Counted from the stretch's first letter, positions 54,349 to 62,814 are shown. The stretch: DNA of 64,000 bases from Sphingomonadaceae bacterium (GCA_019239915.1 JAFAZF010000075.1:24808-88807); one strand, 5' to 3'. Numbers and translations: made by a program. Notes: generated by a model from the letters alone, not told the origin.

Positions 54349-55866
54349 ATGAGCGCATTCGGCAAACGAGGCGGGATGACCGGCGGCGGCGGCGGCAGGC
54401 CGTCCTTCGGCGTCGCGCGCCCCATGCAGGGCGAAGGCCAGGGCGGCGCACAGTTCCCGCCGATAGAGAGCGCGCCGCTGCCCGGTGCCGCCGCGGCATC
54501 CGCACCGACCTCGACGCCGCCGGCGGACGGTCAATCCGACGCGATGGCGCGCCTCGCCAGCCGCGAGGCGCAGGTCGCCGAGGCGAGCGCGAAGCCGGAA
54601 GGTTTCGAAGCCTCCGTTCACCGCATCAAGGAGCAGGTGCTTCCTCGCCTGCTCGAGCGTGTCGATCCCGAGGCCGCTGCGACGCTGTCCAAGGACGAAC
54701 TCGCCGAGGAGTTTCGCCCGATCATCGGCGAGGTCCTCGCCGAGCTGAAGATCAACCTCAATCGCCGTGAGCAGTTCGCGCTCGAGAAGGTGCTCGTCGA
54801 CGAGCTGCTCGGGCTCGGACCGCTCGAGGAACTGCTGAGCGATCCCGACATCAACGACATCATGGTCAACGGTCCCGACCAGACGTTCGTCGAGCGCAAG
54901 GGCAAGCTCGAGATCGCGCCGATACAGTTCCGCGACGAGGAGCATCTGTTCCAGATCGCGCAGCGGATCGTGAACAAGGTCGGCCGCCGCGTCGACCAAA
55001 CCACGCCGCTCGCCGACGCCCGCCTCCAGGACGGCAGCCGCGTCAACGTCATCGTGCCGCCGCTCAGCCTCAAGGGCACCGCGATCTCGATCCGTAAATT
55101 CTCCGCCAAGCCGATCACGCTCGACATGTATGTCGGCTTCGGCTCGATGAGCCCGAAGATGGCGACCGCGCTCAAGATTGCGGGCGCGAGCCGCTTCAAC
55201 ATCGTCATCTCCGGCGGCACCGGCTCGGGCAAGACGACGATGCTCAACGCGCTCTCCAAGATGATCGATCCCGGCGAGCGCGTGCTGACCATTGAGGACG
55301 CCGCCGAGCTTCGCCTGCAGCAGCCGCACTGGCTGCCGCTCGAGACGCGCCCGCCGAACCTCGAGGGCCAGGGCGAGGTCTCGATCCGCGATCTTGTCAA
55401 GAACGCGCTGCGTATGCGCCCGGACCGCATCATCCTGGGCGAGATTCGCGGCGCCGAGTGTTTCGACATGCTCGCCGCCATGAACACCGGCCACGACGGC
55501 TCGATGTGCACGCTTCACTCCAACTCTCCGCGCGAGGCGCTCGCCCGTATGGAGAATATGGTGATGATGTCGGACATCAAGGTGCCGAAGGAAGCAATCT
55601 CGCGCCAGATCGCGGACTCCGTCGACATGATCATCCAGGTGAAGCGCCTGCGCGACGGCTCGCGCCGCGTGACCAACATCACCGAGGTGGTGGGCATGGA
55701 AGGCCCGGTGATCGTGACCCAGGAGCTCTTCAAGTTCGAATATCTGGACGAAGGCCACGACGGCAGGATCGCGGGCGAATATCGCTCGATGGGCCTGCGC
55801 CCTTACACGCTCGAGAAAGCGCGCCAGTTCGGCTTCGATCAAGCCTACCTCGAGGCATGTTTGTGA
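54349..55866 (+). CDS. cpaF: CpaF/TadA-type secretion ATPase
   Basis: This type II/IV secretion ATPase would drive assembly of Flp/Tad pili or a related system. It has a Gly/Pro/Ala-rich N terminus (about 65 residues), then DPDINDIMVNGPDQTFVERK, Walker A ISGGTGSGKTTMLNAL (about residues 287-302), LRMRPDRIILGEIRGAECFD (Walker B region) and NTGHDGSMCTLHSNS (His box). No other pilus genes are in the window. ATG 54349 is chosen over TTG 54337. Length 505 aa. Confidence 0.94.
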   Translation: MSAFGKRGGMTGGGGGRPSFGVARPMQGEGQGGAQFPPIESAPLPGAAAASAPTSTPPADGQSDAMARLASREAQVAEASAKPEGFEASVHRIKEQVLPRLLERVDPEAAATLSKDELAEEFRPIIGEVLAELKINLNRREQFALEKVLVDELLGLGPLEELLSDPDINDIMVNGPDQTFVERKGKLEIAPIQFRDEEHLFQIAQRIVNKVGRRVDQTTPLADARLQDGSRVNVIVPPLSLKGTAISIRKFSAKPITLDMYVGFGSMSPKMATALKIAGASRFNIVISGGTGSGKTTMLNALSKMIDPGERVLTIEDAAELRLQQPHWLPLETRPPNLEGQGEVSIRDLVKNALRMRPDRIILGEIRGAECFDMLAAMNTGHDGSMCTLHSNSPREALARMENMVMMSDIKVPKEAISRQIADSVDMIIQVKRLRDGSRRVTNITEVVGMEGPVIVTQELFKFEYLDEGHDGRIAGEYRSMGLRPYTLEKARQFGFDQAYLEACL

Positions 55867-55875
55867 GCTTCTAGG

Positions 55876-55990
55876 TCCTCCCCAGCTTTTGCTGGGGAGC
55901 GGGACGGCTCGCGAAGCGATCGGTGAGGGGCTTTCTCCTCGCAAAAATCCCTCCACCAGCTTCGCTGGTTCCCCGCCCCTGCAAACGCGA
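55876..55990. repeat. Paired palindromic repeat, family D-like
   Basis: CCTCCCCAGCTTTTGCTGGG plus GAG and ACCAGCTTCGCTGGTTCCCC form two hairpins, with a GCTCGCGAAGCGATCGGTGA connecting region, between cpaF and the small membrane protein gene. Confidence 0.8.
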
Positions 55991-56013
55991 GGAAGGATTT
56001 GGTATCAAGCACC

Positions 56014-56130
56014 ATGCGCGCGCTCATCGTCGTCCTGTTGCTCGTCGCGCTCATCCTGCCGATGCTCGCCGGCATCCGCCGTCTACGCGATTTGCCGCGC
56101 GACGCGGGCGAGGATCGCGAAAGGCCGTAG
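56014..56130 (+). CDS. Tiny single-span membrane protein (38 aa)
   Basis: The product reads MRALIVVLLLVALILPMLAG, then a short Arg/Asp-rich tail ending in TAG at 56128. One clear membrane helix and a positively charged C-terminal start would place the tail in the cytoplasm. No family is recognised. GAGGAAGGA lies some 15 bp upstream, far for a binding site. It is 37 bp before the glycosyltransferase gene. Confidence 0.5.
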   Translation: MRALIVVLLLVALILPMLAGIRRLRDLPRDAGEDRERP

Positions 56131-56167
56131 CCTTTCGGCGCGTGCCGCCCTATCGCGGCGCCGGATC

Positions 56168-57349
56168 ATGGACATCTCCGATCTCCGCGTCGCGCTCTTT
56201 TCGGGCAATTACAATTATGTTCGGGACGGCGCGAACCAGGCGCTGAACCGGCTGGTGCGCTATCTGCAGGATCGCGGCGCAGCGGTGCGCATCTATTCGC
56301 CGCGCACTGCGACGCCAGCCTTCCCCTCGGTCGGCAAGCTGATCGGCGTGCCGGCGATCCCGTTTCCCGGCCGCGGCGAATATCTTGTTCCGCTCGGCCT
56401 GCCGCCCAGGGTACGGCGCGACATCCGCAACTTCCGGCCGACGATCTTCCATATCTCGAGTCCGGAGATCCTCGGCCACCGCGCGGTGGGGTTGGCGCGC
56501 AAGCTCGACGTGCCCGTCGTCGCCTCGGTACACACGCGCTTCGAGACCTATTTCCGCTATTACAACATGGCGTTCGTCGAGCCGCTGATCGAGAGCGTGC
56601 TGCGGCGGCTCTACCGCCGCTGCGACGCGATCTTCGCCCCTTCCGAGTCGATGGCGCAGACGCTGCGCGAGCAGCGTATGAGCTACGACGTTCGCATTTG
56701 GTCGCGTGGCGTCGATCGCGAGATCTTCACGCCCGCGCGTCGCGACCTGGGCTGGCGGCGTTCGCTCGGCATCGCCGACGACGAGGTCGCGATCGGCTTC
56801 GTCGGACGGCTGGTGATGGAGAAGGGCCTCGACGTCTTTGCCGACACGATCGACCGGCTGCGCGCGGCAGGCATCCGCCACCGCGTGCTGGTGATCGGCA
56901 AGGGGCCGGCTGAGGACTGGTTCGAACGCCGGCTGCCGGAAAATGCGGTGCTTGCGGGCTTTCAGAAGGGCGCCGATCTCGGCCGCGCGGTCGCATCGCT
57001 CGACATGCTGTTCAATCCCTCCGTCACCGAGACGTTCGGCAACGTCACGCTCGAGGCGATGGCGGCGGGCGTGCCGGTGGTCGCCGCCGCCGCGACCGGC
57101 AGCAGCAGCCTCGTCGCCGACGGCATCAACGGTCGGCTGATCGCCCCCGGCGCGATCAGCGCGTTCGCCGACGCGCTTGGCGCCTACTGCCAATCACCGG
57201 AAATGCGCGCCGCCGCCGGCACGGCCGGGCACGAACTCAGCGCCCGCTATGGCTGGGACGAGGTCAACGGCGCGCTGGCCGACGATTATCTCCGCCTCGT
57301 CCGCCAGCGCACTTCCGGCGCCAAGCTGCCGTTCAAGATCGCGCGCTAA
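56168..57349 (+). CDS. Glycosyltransferase family 4 (SqdX/MgdA-like)
   Basis: This GT-B enzyme of 393 aa starts DLRVALFSGNYNYVRDGANQ, has HISSPEILGHRAVGLARKLD and VVASVHTRFETYFRYY in the acceptor half, and the EX7E donor motif in SVTETFGNVTLEAMAAGVPV (about residues 288-307). The pattern is that of GT4 enzymes that transfer sugars to diacylglycerol or similar lipids. It is separate from the glycosyltransferase cluster at 19-26 kb. Confidence 0.93.
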   Translation: MDISDLRVALFSGNYNYVRDGANQALNRLVRYLQDRGAAVRIYSPRTATPAFPSVGKLIGVPAIPFPGRGEYLVPLGLPPRVRRDIRNFRPTIFHISSPEILGHRAVGLARKLDVPVVASVHTRFETYFRYYNMAFVEPLIESVLRRLYRRCDAIFAPSESMAQTLREQRMSYDVRIWSRGVDREIFTPARRDLGWRRSLGIADDEVAIGFVGRLVMEKGLDVFADTIDRLRAAGIRHRVLVIGKGPAEDWFERRLPENAVLAGFQKGADLGRAVASLDMLFNPSVTETFGNVTLEAMAAGVPVVAAAATGSSSLVADGINGRLIAPGAISAFADALGAYCQSPEMRAAAGTAGHELSARYGWDEVNGALADDYLRLVRQRTSGAKLPFKIAR

Positions 57350-57368
57350 CTCGGCCGCGCCGTTCTCC

Positions 57369-57450
57369 CGTTCGTACTGAGCGAAGTCGAAGGACGCGCC
57401 GCAGGAGCGAGCGCGCGGCGAACGCACTTCGACTTTGCTCAGTGCGAACG
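57369..57450. repeat. Paired palindromic repeat, family A
   Basis: CGTTCGTACTGAGCGAAGTC plus GAAGG mirrored by CTTCGACTTTGCTCAGTGCG plus AACG, between the convergent glycosyltransferase and DUF2218 genes, where it could also serve as a transcription stop. Confidence 0.85.
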
Positions 57451-57465
57451 AAGGAAATGGCGCGG

Positions 57466-57795
57466 TCAGCACCAATCGAAAGCGAGCGGCGCTTCGCGGA
57501 AGGCGAAGCGATCGAGATGGCGGGCAAGCGCGCCTTTGAGCGCCTCGAGCTGGCCCGGCTCGCTCGCCTCGATTCGGCATTCGAGCGTGTCGGGACGCGC
57601 GATCATCGTCACTTCGCCCTTGTCGCGCCAGTTCGCGCCGCGCGCATCGCGGGGAAAGGTCACCCGCCCCTGCTCAGGCGTGAACTCGACCTCGAGATTG
57701 TGCGCCCAGTGCTTGCAGAGCTGCTGGAGATAGCGGCTGCCGTTGGCGGTCGGGACGAGCGCGGTGCTGGTCACCTGCCGGGTGGTTGTCGTCAT
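57466..57795 (-). CDS. DUF2218 family protein
   Basis: The 109-residue protein contains ALVPTANGSRYLQQLCKHW, VEFTPEQGRVTFP and LEALKGALARHLDRFAFRE, as in DUF2218, a family of unknown function often found near siderophore or metal genes. ATG 57795 follows GAGGGAAC at ideal spacing; a GTG at 57870 that overlaps the PadR stop is the alternative. It is co-transcribed with the PadR regulator. Confidence 0.9.
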   Translation of the reverse strand: MTTTTRQVTSTALVPTANGSRYLQQLCKHWAHNLEVEFTPEQGRVTFPRDARGANWRDKGEVTMIARPDTLECRIEASEPGQLEALKGALARHLDRFAFREAPLAFDWC

Positions 57796-57866
57796 GCCTG
57801 TTCCCTCGTCTTCGGCCGCCGGGGCATCGAGCCACCGGCGGCGCAGCAATGCGATGCGGCTGTGCT

Positions 57867-58439
57867 TCACAAGCGCTCGATGCGCTTGGCTGCTTCGTCG
57901 AGAATGTCGGCGATCTCGTGGAGCCGGGCGGGATCGACCTCGCTCTCGAGCGACTGCTGGAGCACGAGGCGGAGGTTGTGCATCGCGCGGCGAACCGGCG
58001 TGCCTTCGCTGCGGCGCGCGGCGGTGCCGAGCGCGTCAAGACGGGCGAACAGCGCCGCGACCTCCTCGCTCTTCTCGTCGAGATGCGCGCGGCCGGTGTC
58101 GGTGGCGGCGAAGCTGCGCTTGGCGCCTTCGCTCGCCTGCTCCTCGATCTGCCCCATGTCCTGGAGCATCGTGATCGTCGGATAGATGACGCCCGGGCTC
58201 GGCGCATAGGCGCCGCCGGTACGCTCCTCGATCGCGCGGATGAGGTCGTAGCCGTGGCGCGGCTCGTCGGCGATCAGCTTGAGGAGGACGAGGCGAAGCT
58301 CGCCGCCATCGAAGACGCGACGCGCGCGGCCGCCCTCCTCGCGGAAGCCGAAGCCGGCGCCGAACCGGCCGCCGAAGCCGCCGCGGCCGAAACCACGGGG
58401 GGTGCCATGGCGATGATGATCGTGATGATGGTGCCACAT
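57867..58439 (-). CDS. PadR family transcriptional regulator with His-rich head
   Basis: The 190-aa protein opens MWHHHHDHHRHG and a Gly/Phe/Arg-rich linker, then the PadR winged helix (LRLVLLKLIADEPRHGYDLI, YAPSPGVIYPTITMLQDMG) and a C-terminal dimerisation helix. PadR proteins are usually repressors. The His-rich head could bind metal and make the regulator metal-responsive, which is inference. Two copies of AGATATATCT overlap its own promoter, so it probably represses itself and the DUF2218 gene. Confidence 0.92.
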   Translation of the reverse strand: MWHHHHDHHRHGTPRGFGRGGFGGRFGAGFGFREEGGRARRVFDGGELRLVLLKLIADEPRHGYDLIRAIEERTGGAYAPSPGVIYPTITMLQDMGQIEEQASEGAKRSFAATDTGRAHLDEKSEEVAALFARLDALGTAARRSEGTPVRRAMHNLRLVLQQSLESEVDPARLHEIADILDEAAKRIERL

Positions 58440-58476
58440 GGGCTCAGCAACTCCATAAATGCTGTTTCGATGTGGT

Positions 58477-58514
58477 GTAGATATATCTACGGATTGAACT
58501 GTCAAGATATATCT
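58477..58514 (-). promoter_or_regulatory. PadR promoter with two AGATATATCT operators
   Basis: On the minus strand TTGACA (58505-58500) is followed after 16 bp by TATCTA, a good promoter. The palindrome GTAGATATATCTAC (58477-58490) covers the -10 and a second AGATATATCT (58505-58514) touches the -35. The two are 26 bp apart, on one face of the helix within about half a turn. This is a likely autoregulatory operator. Confidence 0.65.
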
Positions 58515-58575
58515 CGGATAATCTGACATCATTGTGCCAGGAAGGATTTTGAGGCGGCGCCCTGCCCTGCGGCCC

Positions 58576-58656
58576 GACCGTGCTCCGGCGAAGGCCGGAG
58601 TTCTGGCGGCAGAGGACACATCCGAGCCTTCAGCGCTCCCGCCTTCGCGGGAGCAA
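58576..58656. repeat. Paired palindromic repeat, family C-like
   Basis: GTGCTCCGGCGAAGGCCGGA plus G and GCTCCCGCCTTCGCGGGAGC form two hairpins between the PadR promoter and rarA. Confidence 0.8.
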
Positions 58657-58712
58657 CGAAAGGCCGCGTCGCGCCGGTGGAGAACGGGGCTCGTCCTTCC
58701 TATATTCCCGCG

Positions 58713-60038
58713 ATGGCCGACCTCTTTGCCGGGCTGGCGCCCGCTGACATGCCTGACGAGCCCGCCACCGCCGGCGGCCCACTTGCCGACCGGCTCCGTC
58801 CGCAGCGGCTCGAGGACGTCGTCGGCCAGGAGCATCTGACCGGGCCGGACGGAGCGATCGGACGGATGGTCGCGGCCGGGCGGCTCGCCTCGATCATCCT
58901 CTGGGGGCCGCCCGGCACCGGCAAGACGACCATCGCGCGGCTGCTCGCGCAGGCGGTCGACCTACGCTTCGTCGCGATCTCGGCGGTGTTCTCGGGCGTC
59001 GCCGATCTCAAGAAGGCGTTCGCGGAAGCGCGCGAGCATGCCCGGCTCGGCAAGCGCACCTTGCTCTTCGTGGACGAGATCCACCGCTTCAATCGCGCCC
59101 AGCAGGACGGCTTCCTGCCCTATGTCGAGGACGGCACCGTCACACTCGTCGGCGCGACCACCGAGAACCCCTCGTTCGAGCTCAATGCCGCGCTGCTGAG
59201 CCGCGCGCAGGTGCTGATCCTGCGCCGGCTCGACAACAGCGCGCTCGAAACGCTGCTCGCGCGTGCCGAGGCGGTCGAGGGCCGGCCCCTCCCCCTCGAT
59301 CCGGACGCGCGCGCCGCGCTGATCGCATCGGCAGACGGCGACGGCCGCTTCCTGCTCAACCAGACCGAAACGCTGTTCTCGATCGCCCTGCCCGCTCCGC
59401 TCGATCCCGCCGGACTCGCCGAGCTGCTCCACCGCCGCGTCGCGGTCTATGACAAGGACCGCGAGGGCCACTACAATCTGATCTCGGCGCTGCATAAGAG
59501 CCTGCGCGGCTCCGATCCGCAGGCGGCGCTCTACTATATGGCGCGGATGCTCACCGCGGGCGAGGAGCCGCTCTACGTGCTCCGCCGCCTCACCCGCTTC
59601 GCCTCGGAGGACATCGGCCTCGCCGATCCGCAGGCGCTCGTCCAGTGCCTCGCCGCCAAGGACAGCTACGAGTTTCTCGGTTCTCCGGAAGGCGAGCTCG
59701 CGATCGTGCAGGCGTGCCTTTATCTCGCCACCGCGCCCAAATCGAACGCCGCCTATGTCGCGCAGAAAGCGGCGTGGCGCGCCGCCAAGGAAACCGGATC
59801 GCTGATGCCGCCGCCCACGATCCTCAACGCGCCCACCCGGCTGATGAAGGATATCGGCTACGGCAAGGGCTATGCCTATGATCATGACGCCGAGGAGGCT
59901 TTCTCCGGCGCCGATTACTGGCCCGAGGAGATGAAGCCCCGGAGCTTCTATGAACCGTCACCGCGCGGCTTCGAGGCCAAGATCGCCGAGCGGCTGGCTT
60001 ATTGGGAGGGGCTCAGAAACGAGCAGAAGGAGCGATAA
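58713..60038 (+). CDS. rarA: Replication-associated recombination protein RarA (MgsA)
   Basis: This AAA+ ATPase related to clamp loaders acts at stalled forks. It shows LRPQRLEDVVGQEHLTG at the N terminus, Walker A LWGPPGTGKTTIARLLAQA (about residues 63-81), FVDEIHRFNRAQQD (Walker B), GATTENPSFELN (sensor 1) and the C-terminal tetramerisation region with YMARMLTAGEEPLYVLRRL. Length 441 aa is normal. Confidence 0.97.
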   Translation: MADLFAGLAPADMPDEPATAGGPLADRLRPQRLEDVVGQEHLTGPDGAIGRMVAAGRLASIILWGPPGTGKTTIARLLAQAVDLRFVAISAVFSGVADLKKAFAEAREHARLGKRTLLFVDEIHRFNRAQQDGFLPYVEDGTVTLVGATTENPSFELNAALLSRAQVLILRRLDNSALETLLARAEAVEGRPLPLDPDARAALIASADGDGRFLLNQTETLFSIALPAPLDPAGLAELLHRRVAVYDKDREGHYNLISALHKSLRGSDPQAALYYMARMLTAGEEPLYVLRRLTRFASEDIGLADPQALVQCLAAKDSYEFLGSPEGELAIVQACLYLATAPKSNAAYVAQKAAWRAAKETGSLMPPPTILNAPTRLMKDIGYGKGYAYDHDAEEAFSGADYWPEEMKPRSFYEPSPRGFEAKIAERLAYWEGLRNEQKER

Positions 60039-60066
60039 GCCGCTCGTTGCAGGGAAGAGGGAACCG

Positions 60067-60435
60067 ATGCCGTTCGACTGGGACGACGTGACCGCCTACG
60101 GCACCGCGCTCGAAGGCGTCGCGCTGTCGATGCACTATCGCCGGCCCGCCCTGAAGGCGCACGGTCAGTTCCTCGCCGGTACCGGTCATGAGAGCGAAGA
60201 AGCGTTCGTGCTCGCACTGCCGTTGGATCTCGTCGAGATGGCCAAGGAGGTAAGGCCGGACATCTTCTACCAGACGCGGCATTATGAGGGCTGGGCGAGC
60301 GTGCTGGTGCGCTATGCAGCCGATTTCGCGGACGTCACCGACTGGATCGATCGCGCGCACGCGACGGCGCTGACGAAAAAGCCGAAGAAGCCACCGCGAA
60401 CGCAGGTCCGCACCTGCTCTTCCCGCTCGTCCTGA
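60067..60435 (+). CDS. MmcQ/YjbR family protein
   Basis: The short protein has FDWDDVTAYGTALEGVALS, then YRRPALKAHGQFLAG and FYQTRHYEGWASVLVRYA, the YjbR/CyaY-like fold pattern. The function is unknown, although DNA binding has been proposed for the family. The end is odd: the last dozen or so residues (TQVRTCSSRSS) and the stop codon come from a family A palindromic repeat, so an older stop has been replaced. Confidence 0.85.
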   Translation: MPFDWDDVTAYGTALEGVALSMHYRRPALKAHGQFLAGTGHESEEAFVLALPLDLVEMAKEVRPDIFYQTRHYEGWASVLVRYAADFADVTDWIDRAHATALTKKPKKPPRTQVRTCSSRSS

Positions 60436-60504
60436 GCAAAGTCGAAGGACGTGTCCGCAACGATCCGCCCGCCGCACGCGCTTCGCCTGCGTTCAGCGCC
60501 CGCG
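60423..60504. repeat. Paired palindromic repeat, family A, overlapping a gene end
   Basis: CCGCTCGTCCTGAGCAAAGT plus CGAAGG and, inverted, CGCTTCGCCTGCGTTCAGCG plus CCCGCGG. The first arm supplies the last codons and the TGA of the preceding YjbR-like gene. Confidence 0.75.
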
Positions 60505-60529
60505 GAGCTTTGGTCGCTCGCCTGATCCC

Positions 60530-61408
60530 ATGCGCCGCTTCGCCCGCTTCGCCTGCATCGATTGGTCCGGCGCACGTACCGCGTGGCAGCGGGGGATCGC
60601 GGTGGCGGTGTGTTATGCGAACGATGCGGCGCCCCGGTTGGTGTCGCCGCCGGATCGCGCCTGGTCGCGCGAGGCGGTGCTGGCCTGGCTGCTCGACAAT
60701 GCCGATGCCGACATGCTGATCGGCGTCGACTTCTCGGCCAGCCTGCCTTTTTCCGACGAAGGCGCCTTCTTTCCGGGACATGCCGAGAGCCCGGCGGATG
60801 CCCGCGCGCTGTGGCGCTTCGTCGATGCGCGTTCTGCCCTCGATCCGCATCTCGCGGCGACCAGCTTCGTCAGCGATCCGGCGCTCGCCGGATATTTCCG
60901 CGTCGGCACCGCGACCGGTGCGCGCTTCGCCAGCCGTGATCCGCTTCGCCGCAACGGCCGGCTGCGGCGTGTCGAAGCTCATGTTGCAAGCGGACGGCCG
61001 ACCTCCTCGTTCAACCTCGTCGGCGCGGCGCAGGTCGGGCTTTCCAGCCTGACCGGGATGCGCGTGCTCAATCGCCTCGCCGGACATATTGCGATCTGGC
61101 CGTTCGATCCGGTCCCGCTTCGCGGCGCGGTGCTCGTCGAGCTCTACACCAGTATCGCCGCCGCCGCCGCCGGGCGGCCGCTCGGCGCGACGAAGATGAA
61201 GACGATCGAGGCGCTCAACGCCGCGCTGACCTCCGACGCGATCGCCAGCGCGCGCTATCCCGGCGCCGGCGCGATCGACGATCACAGCAGCGACGCGCTG
61301 CTCACCGCCGCCTGGCTGCGCCGCGCCGCCGGACGGGCCGCGCTCTGGTCGCCGCAGGATCTCGATGCCGTCCGCGACGCCGAGGGCTGGACCTTCGGCG
61401 TGCCGTGA
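60530..61408 (+). CDS. Unrecognised protein, possible RNase H-like (DUF429-like) fold
   Basis: The 292-aa protein has three acidic motifs in the right order for an RNase H-like nuclease: FACIDWSGA (residues 7-15), LIGVDFSASLPF (about 63-74) and AIDDHSSDALLTAAWLRR (near 245-262). This resembles DUF429-type predicted nucleases, but I cannot name it with certainty. No membrane segment or signal is present. It lies directly upstream of tRNA-Thr, only 17 bp away, and the two might share a transcript. Confidence 0.75.
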   Translation: MRRFARFACIDWSGARTAWQRGIAVAVCYANDAAPRLVSPPDRAWSREAVLAWLLDNADADMLIGVDFSASLPFSDEGAFFPGHAESPADARALWRFVDARSALDPHLAATSFVSDPALAGYFRVGTATGARFASRDPLRRNGRLRRVEAHVASGRPTSSFNLVGAAQVGLSSLTGMRVLNRLAGHIAIWPFDPVPLRGAVLVELYTSIAAAAAGRPLGATKMKTIEALNAALTSDAIASARYPGAGAIDDHSSDALLTAAWLRRAAGRAALWSPQDLDAVRDAEGWTFGVP

Positions 61409-61425
61409 CGCATCAGCGGGCGCGC

Positions 61426-61501
61426 GCCGGGTTAGCTCAGCTGGTAGAGCAACCGCCTTGTAAGCGGTAGGTCGTCGGTTCGAGTCCGACACCCGGCACC
61501 A
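61426..61501 (+). tRNA. tRNA-Thr (anticodon TGT)
   Basis: This is a 76-nt cloverleaf with GCCGGGT pairing ACCCGGC, an encoded CCA end and GGTTCGA in the T arm. The anticodon loop CTTGTAA gives TGT, reading ACA. The prophage integrase gene runs into it from the right on the other strand, so this tRNA is the attachment site. Confidence 0.97.
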
Positions 61502-62814
61502 TTGTTTTTCAATGGTTTATCACCGCTTTTGCGAGCGATGGCGCTCGCCCTTTTGACACCCGTTTTGACAGGCATTTCGACATTCTCGGTCTGTTCGGAG
61601 CCCTCTGCAAGCTCCGAATCATCCTCGTCCGAACCGCCCATCAAGAGAATATGCTCGCGCCGCCGCGCCGCGATCCGGCGCGCCTTCTCCGCGCTCGCCT
61701 TGTTGTAGATCGAGGTCACCTGCAGCGTCCGGTGCCCGCTGATCGCGCGCACGTCCGCCTCCCCGCTGTCGCCGATCTCCGTCAGGCCACCGTGTCGGAA
61801 GCCGGTGAACGTCATCCCGGCGGGCAGCCCCGCGGCGATGCGAATGCGCCGGTGGAGCTTCTGCATATAGTCGATCGTGTAAGGCTCGCCGGTGCGCTCG
61901 TCCTTGACGATCACGCCGCCGCCATGGCGCTCGGTGCGGGCCAGCTCCTCCTCGAGTTCGGGGTAGAGCTCGAGGCGCTCGCCATCCATCATCTCGACAA
62001 GCGGGATCTCGACGGCGTTGCCCGTCTTCGACTGCACGAGGCTGATTTCCTCGCCGGGGAAGTAGCCCTCCCAGCGGATGCCGCGCTCGATCTTCCCGTC
62101 CTCGTCGACGAAGCCGAACACATCCCAGACGCGCTGGCAGGTCTCGAAGGCGAGCGCCGCGGCGGTCGCCATCGACTGCTTGCCCATCTGGCGAGCCTTC
62201 TCGCGATAGAGGTCATATTCGGCGCGCGTCGTTGCCCGGTTGCCTTTGGCTGCCGTGCTCCTGATCTTCATGCCGGCGAAGGGGTTTTCCTTCACCTCTG
62301 TCGTCTTCGCGTGGCGAGCTGCCCAAGTCCAAATCGCGCGGCATGTCGACATCATGTAGGCGGCTTGGCGCTCGCAGCGCGGTTTCAGTTTCTCGTAGAG
62401 CTTCTCCGCAGCGGTCGCGTCGATCGCGCCGGCGCGACGATCGCCGAATGTCCCGTTCTTCATCGGCACGCCGGCGAGATCGTCCATCATGGTCCGATAG
62501 GCGCGGCGCGTGCGGTGGCGGAGATCCTTGTAACGCGCCTGCTCGCGATACCAATGGAAGAGCCATCGAACGGTGCCCTTGGCAGGCCCGGTCTCGGCGC
62601 CCTTGCGCCACTGCGTGAAGCCCTCGTTGATCGCGTTCGCGAGCCGAACCGCCTCGGCAAGATCGGTGCCGAGCTTGGTCGTCTGATAGGGGCACTGCCG
62701 CCCGTGCCGCTCAGCGGGTGGGTTTGCCCAGGACGGACGCACCCACCAGTAGCCGGTGGCACCGCTCGCAAGCTTTCGCTTGTTGACGTAGGACGGGAGG
62801 CGCTCAGTCGCCAA
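61432..62814 (-). CDS. int: Tyrosine recombinase (phage integrase)
   Basis: The 460-aa protein has an N-terminal arm-binding part, a core-binding domain (about residues 85-185) and the catalytic domain with Arg in FETCQRVWDVFG, FTGFRHGGLTEI (the H-x-x-R box in altered form), GHRTLQVTSIYNKASAEK (second His/Arg and the nucleophilic Tyr). The last 25 or so residues (CRTRTDDLPLTRRLLYQL) are the antisense of tRNA-Thr, so the frame runs through the attachment site. That tail would change on excision. Confidence 0.93.
   Translation of the reverse strand: MATERLPSYVNKRKLASGATGYWWVRPSWANPPAERHGRQCPYQTTKLGTDLAEAVRLANAINEGFTQWRKGAETGPAKGTVRWLFHWYREQARYKDLRHRTRRAYRTMMDDLAGVPMKNGTFGDRRAGAIDATAAEKLYEKLKPRCERQAAYMMSTCRAIWTWAARHAKTTEVKENPFAGMKIRSTAAKGNRATTRAEYDLYREKARQMGKQSMATAAALAFETCQRVWDVFGFVDEDGKIERGIRWEGYFPGEEISLVQSKTGNAVEIPLVEMMDGERLELYPELEEELARTERHGGGVIVKDERTGEPYTIDYMQKLHRRIRIAAGLPAGMTFTGFRHGGLTEIGDSGEADVRAISGHRTLQVTSIYNKASAEKARRIAARRREHILLMGGSDEDDSELAEGSEQTENVEMPVKTGVKRASAIARKSGDKPLKNNGAGCRTRTDDLPLTRRLLYQLS
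61498..61516 (+). terminator. Short hairpin at the tRNA-Thr 3' end
   Basis: ACCATTG (61498-61504), a TTTTT loop and CAATGGT (61510-61516) form a 7-bp stem that starts inside the tRNA 3' end. It is rather weak for a terminator and could also be part of the integrase core site. Confidence 0.4.
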
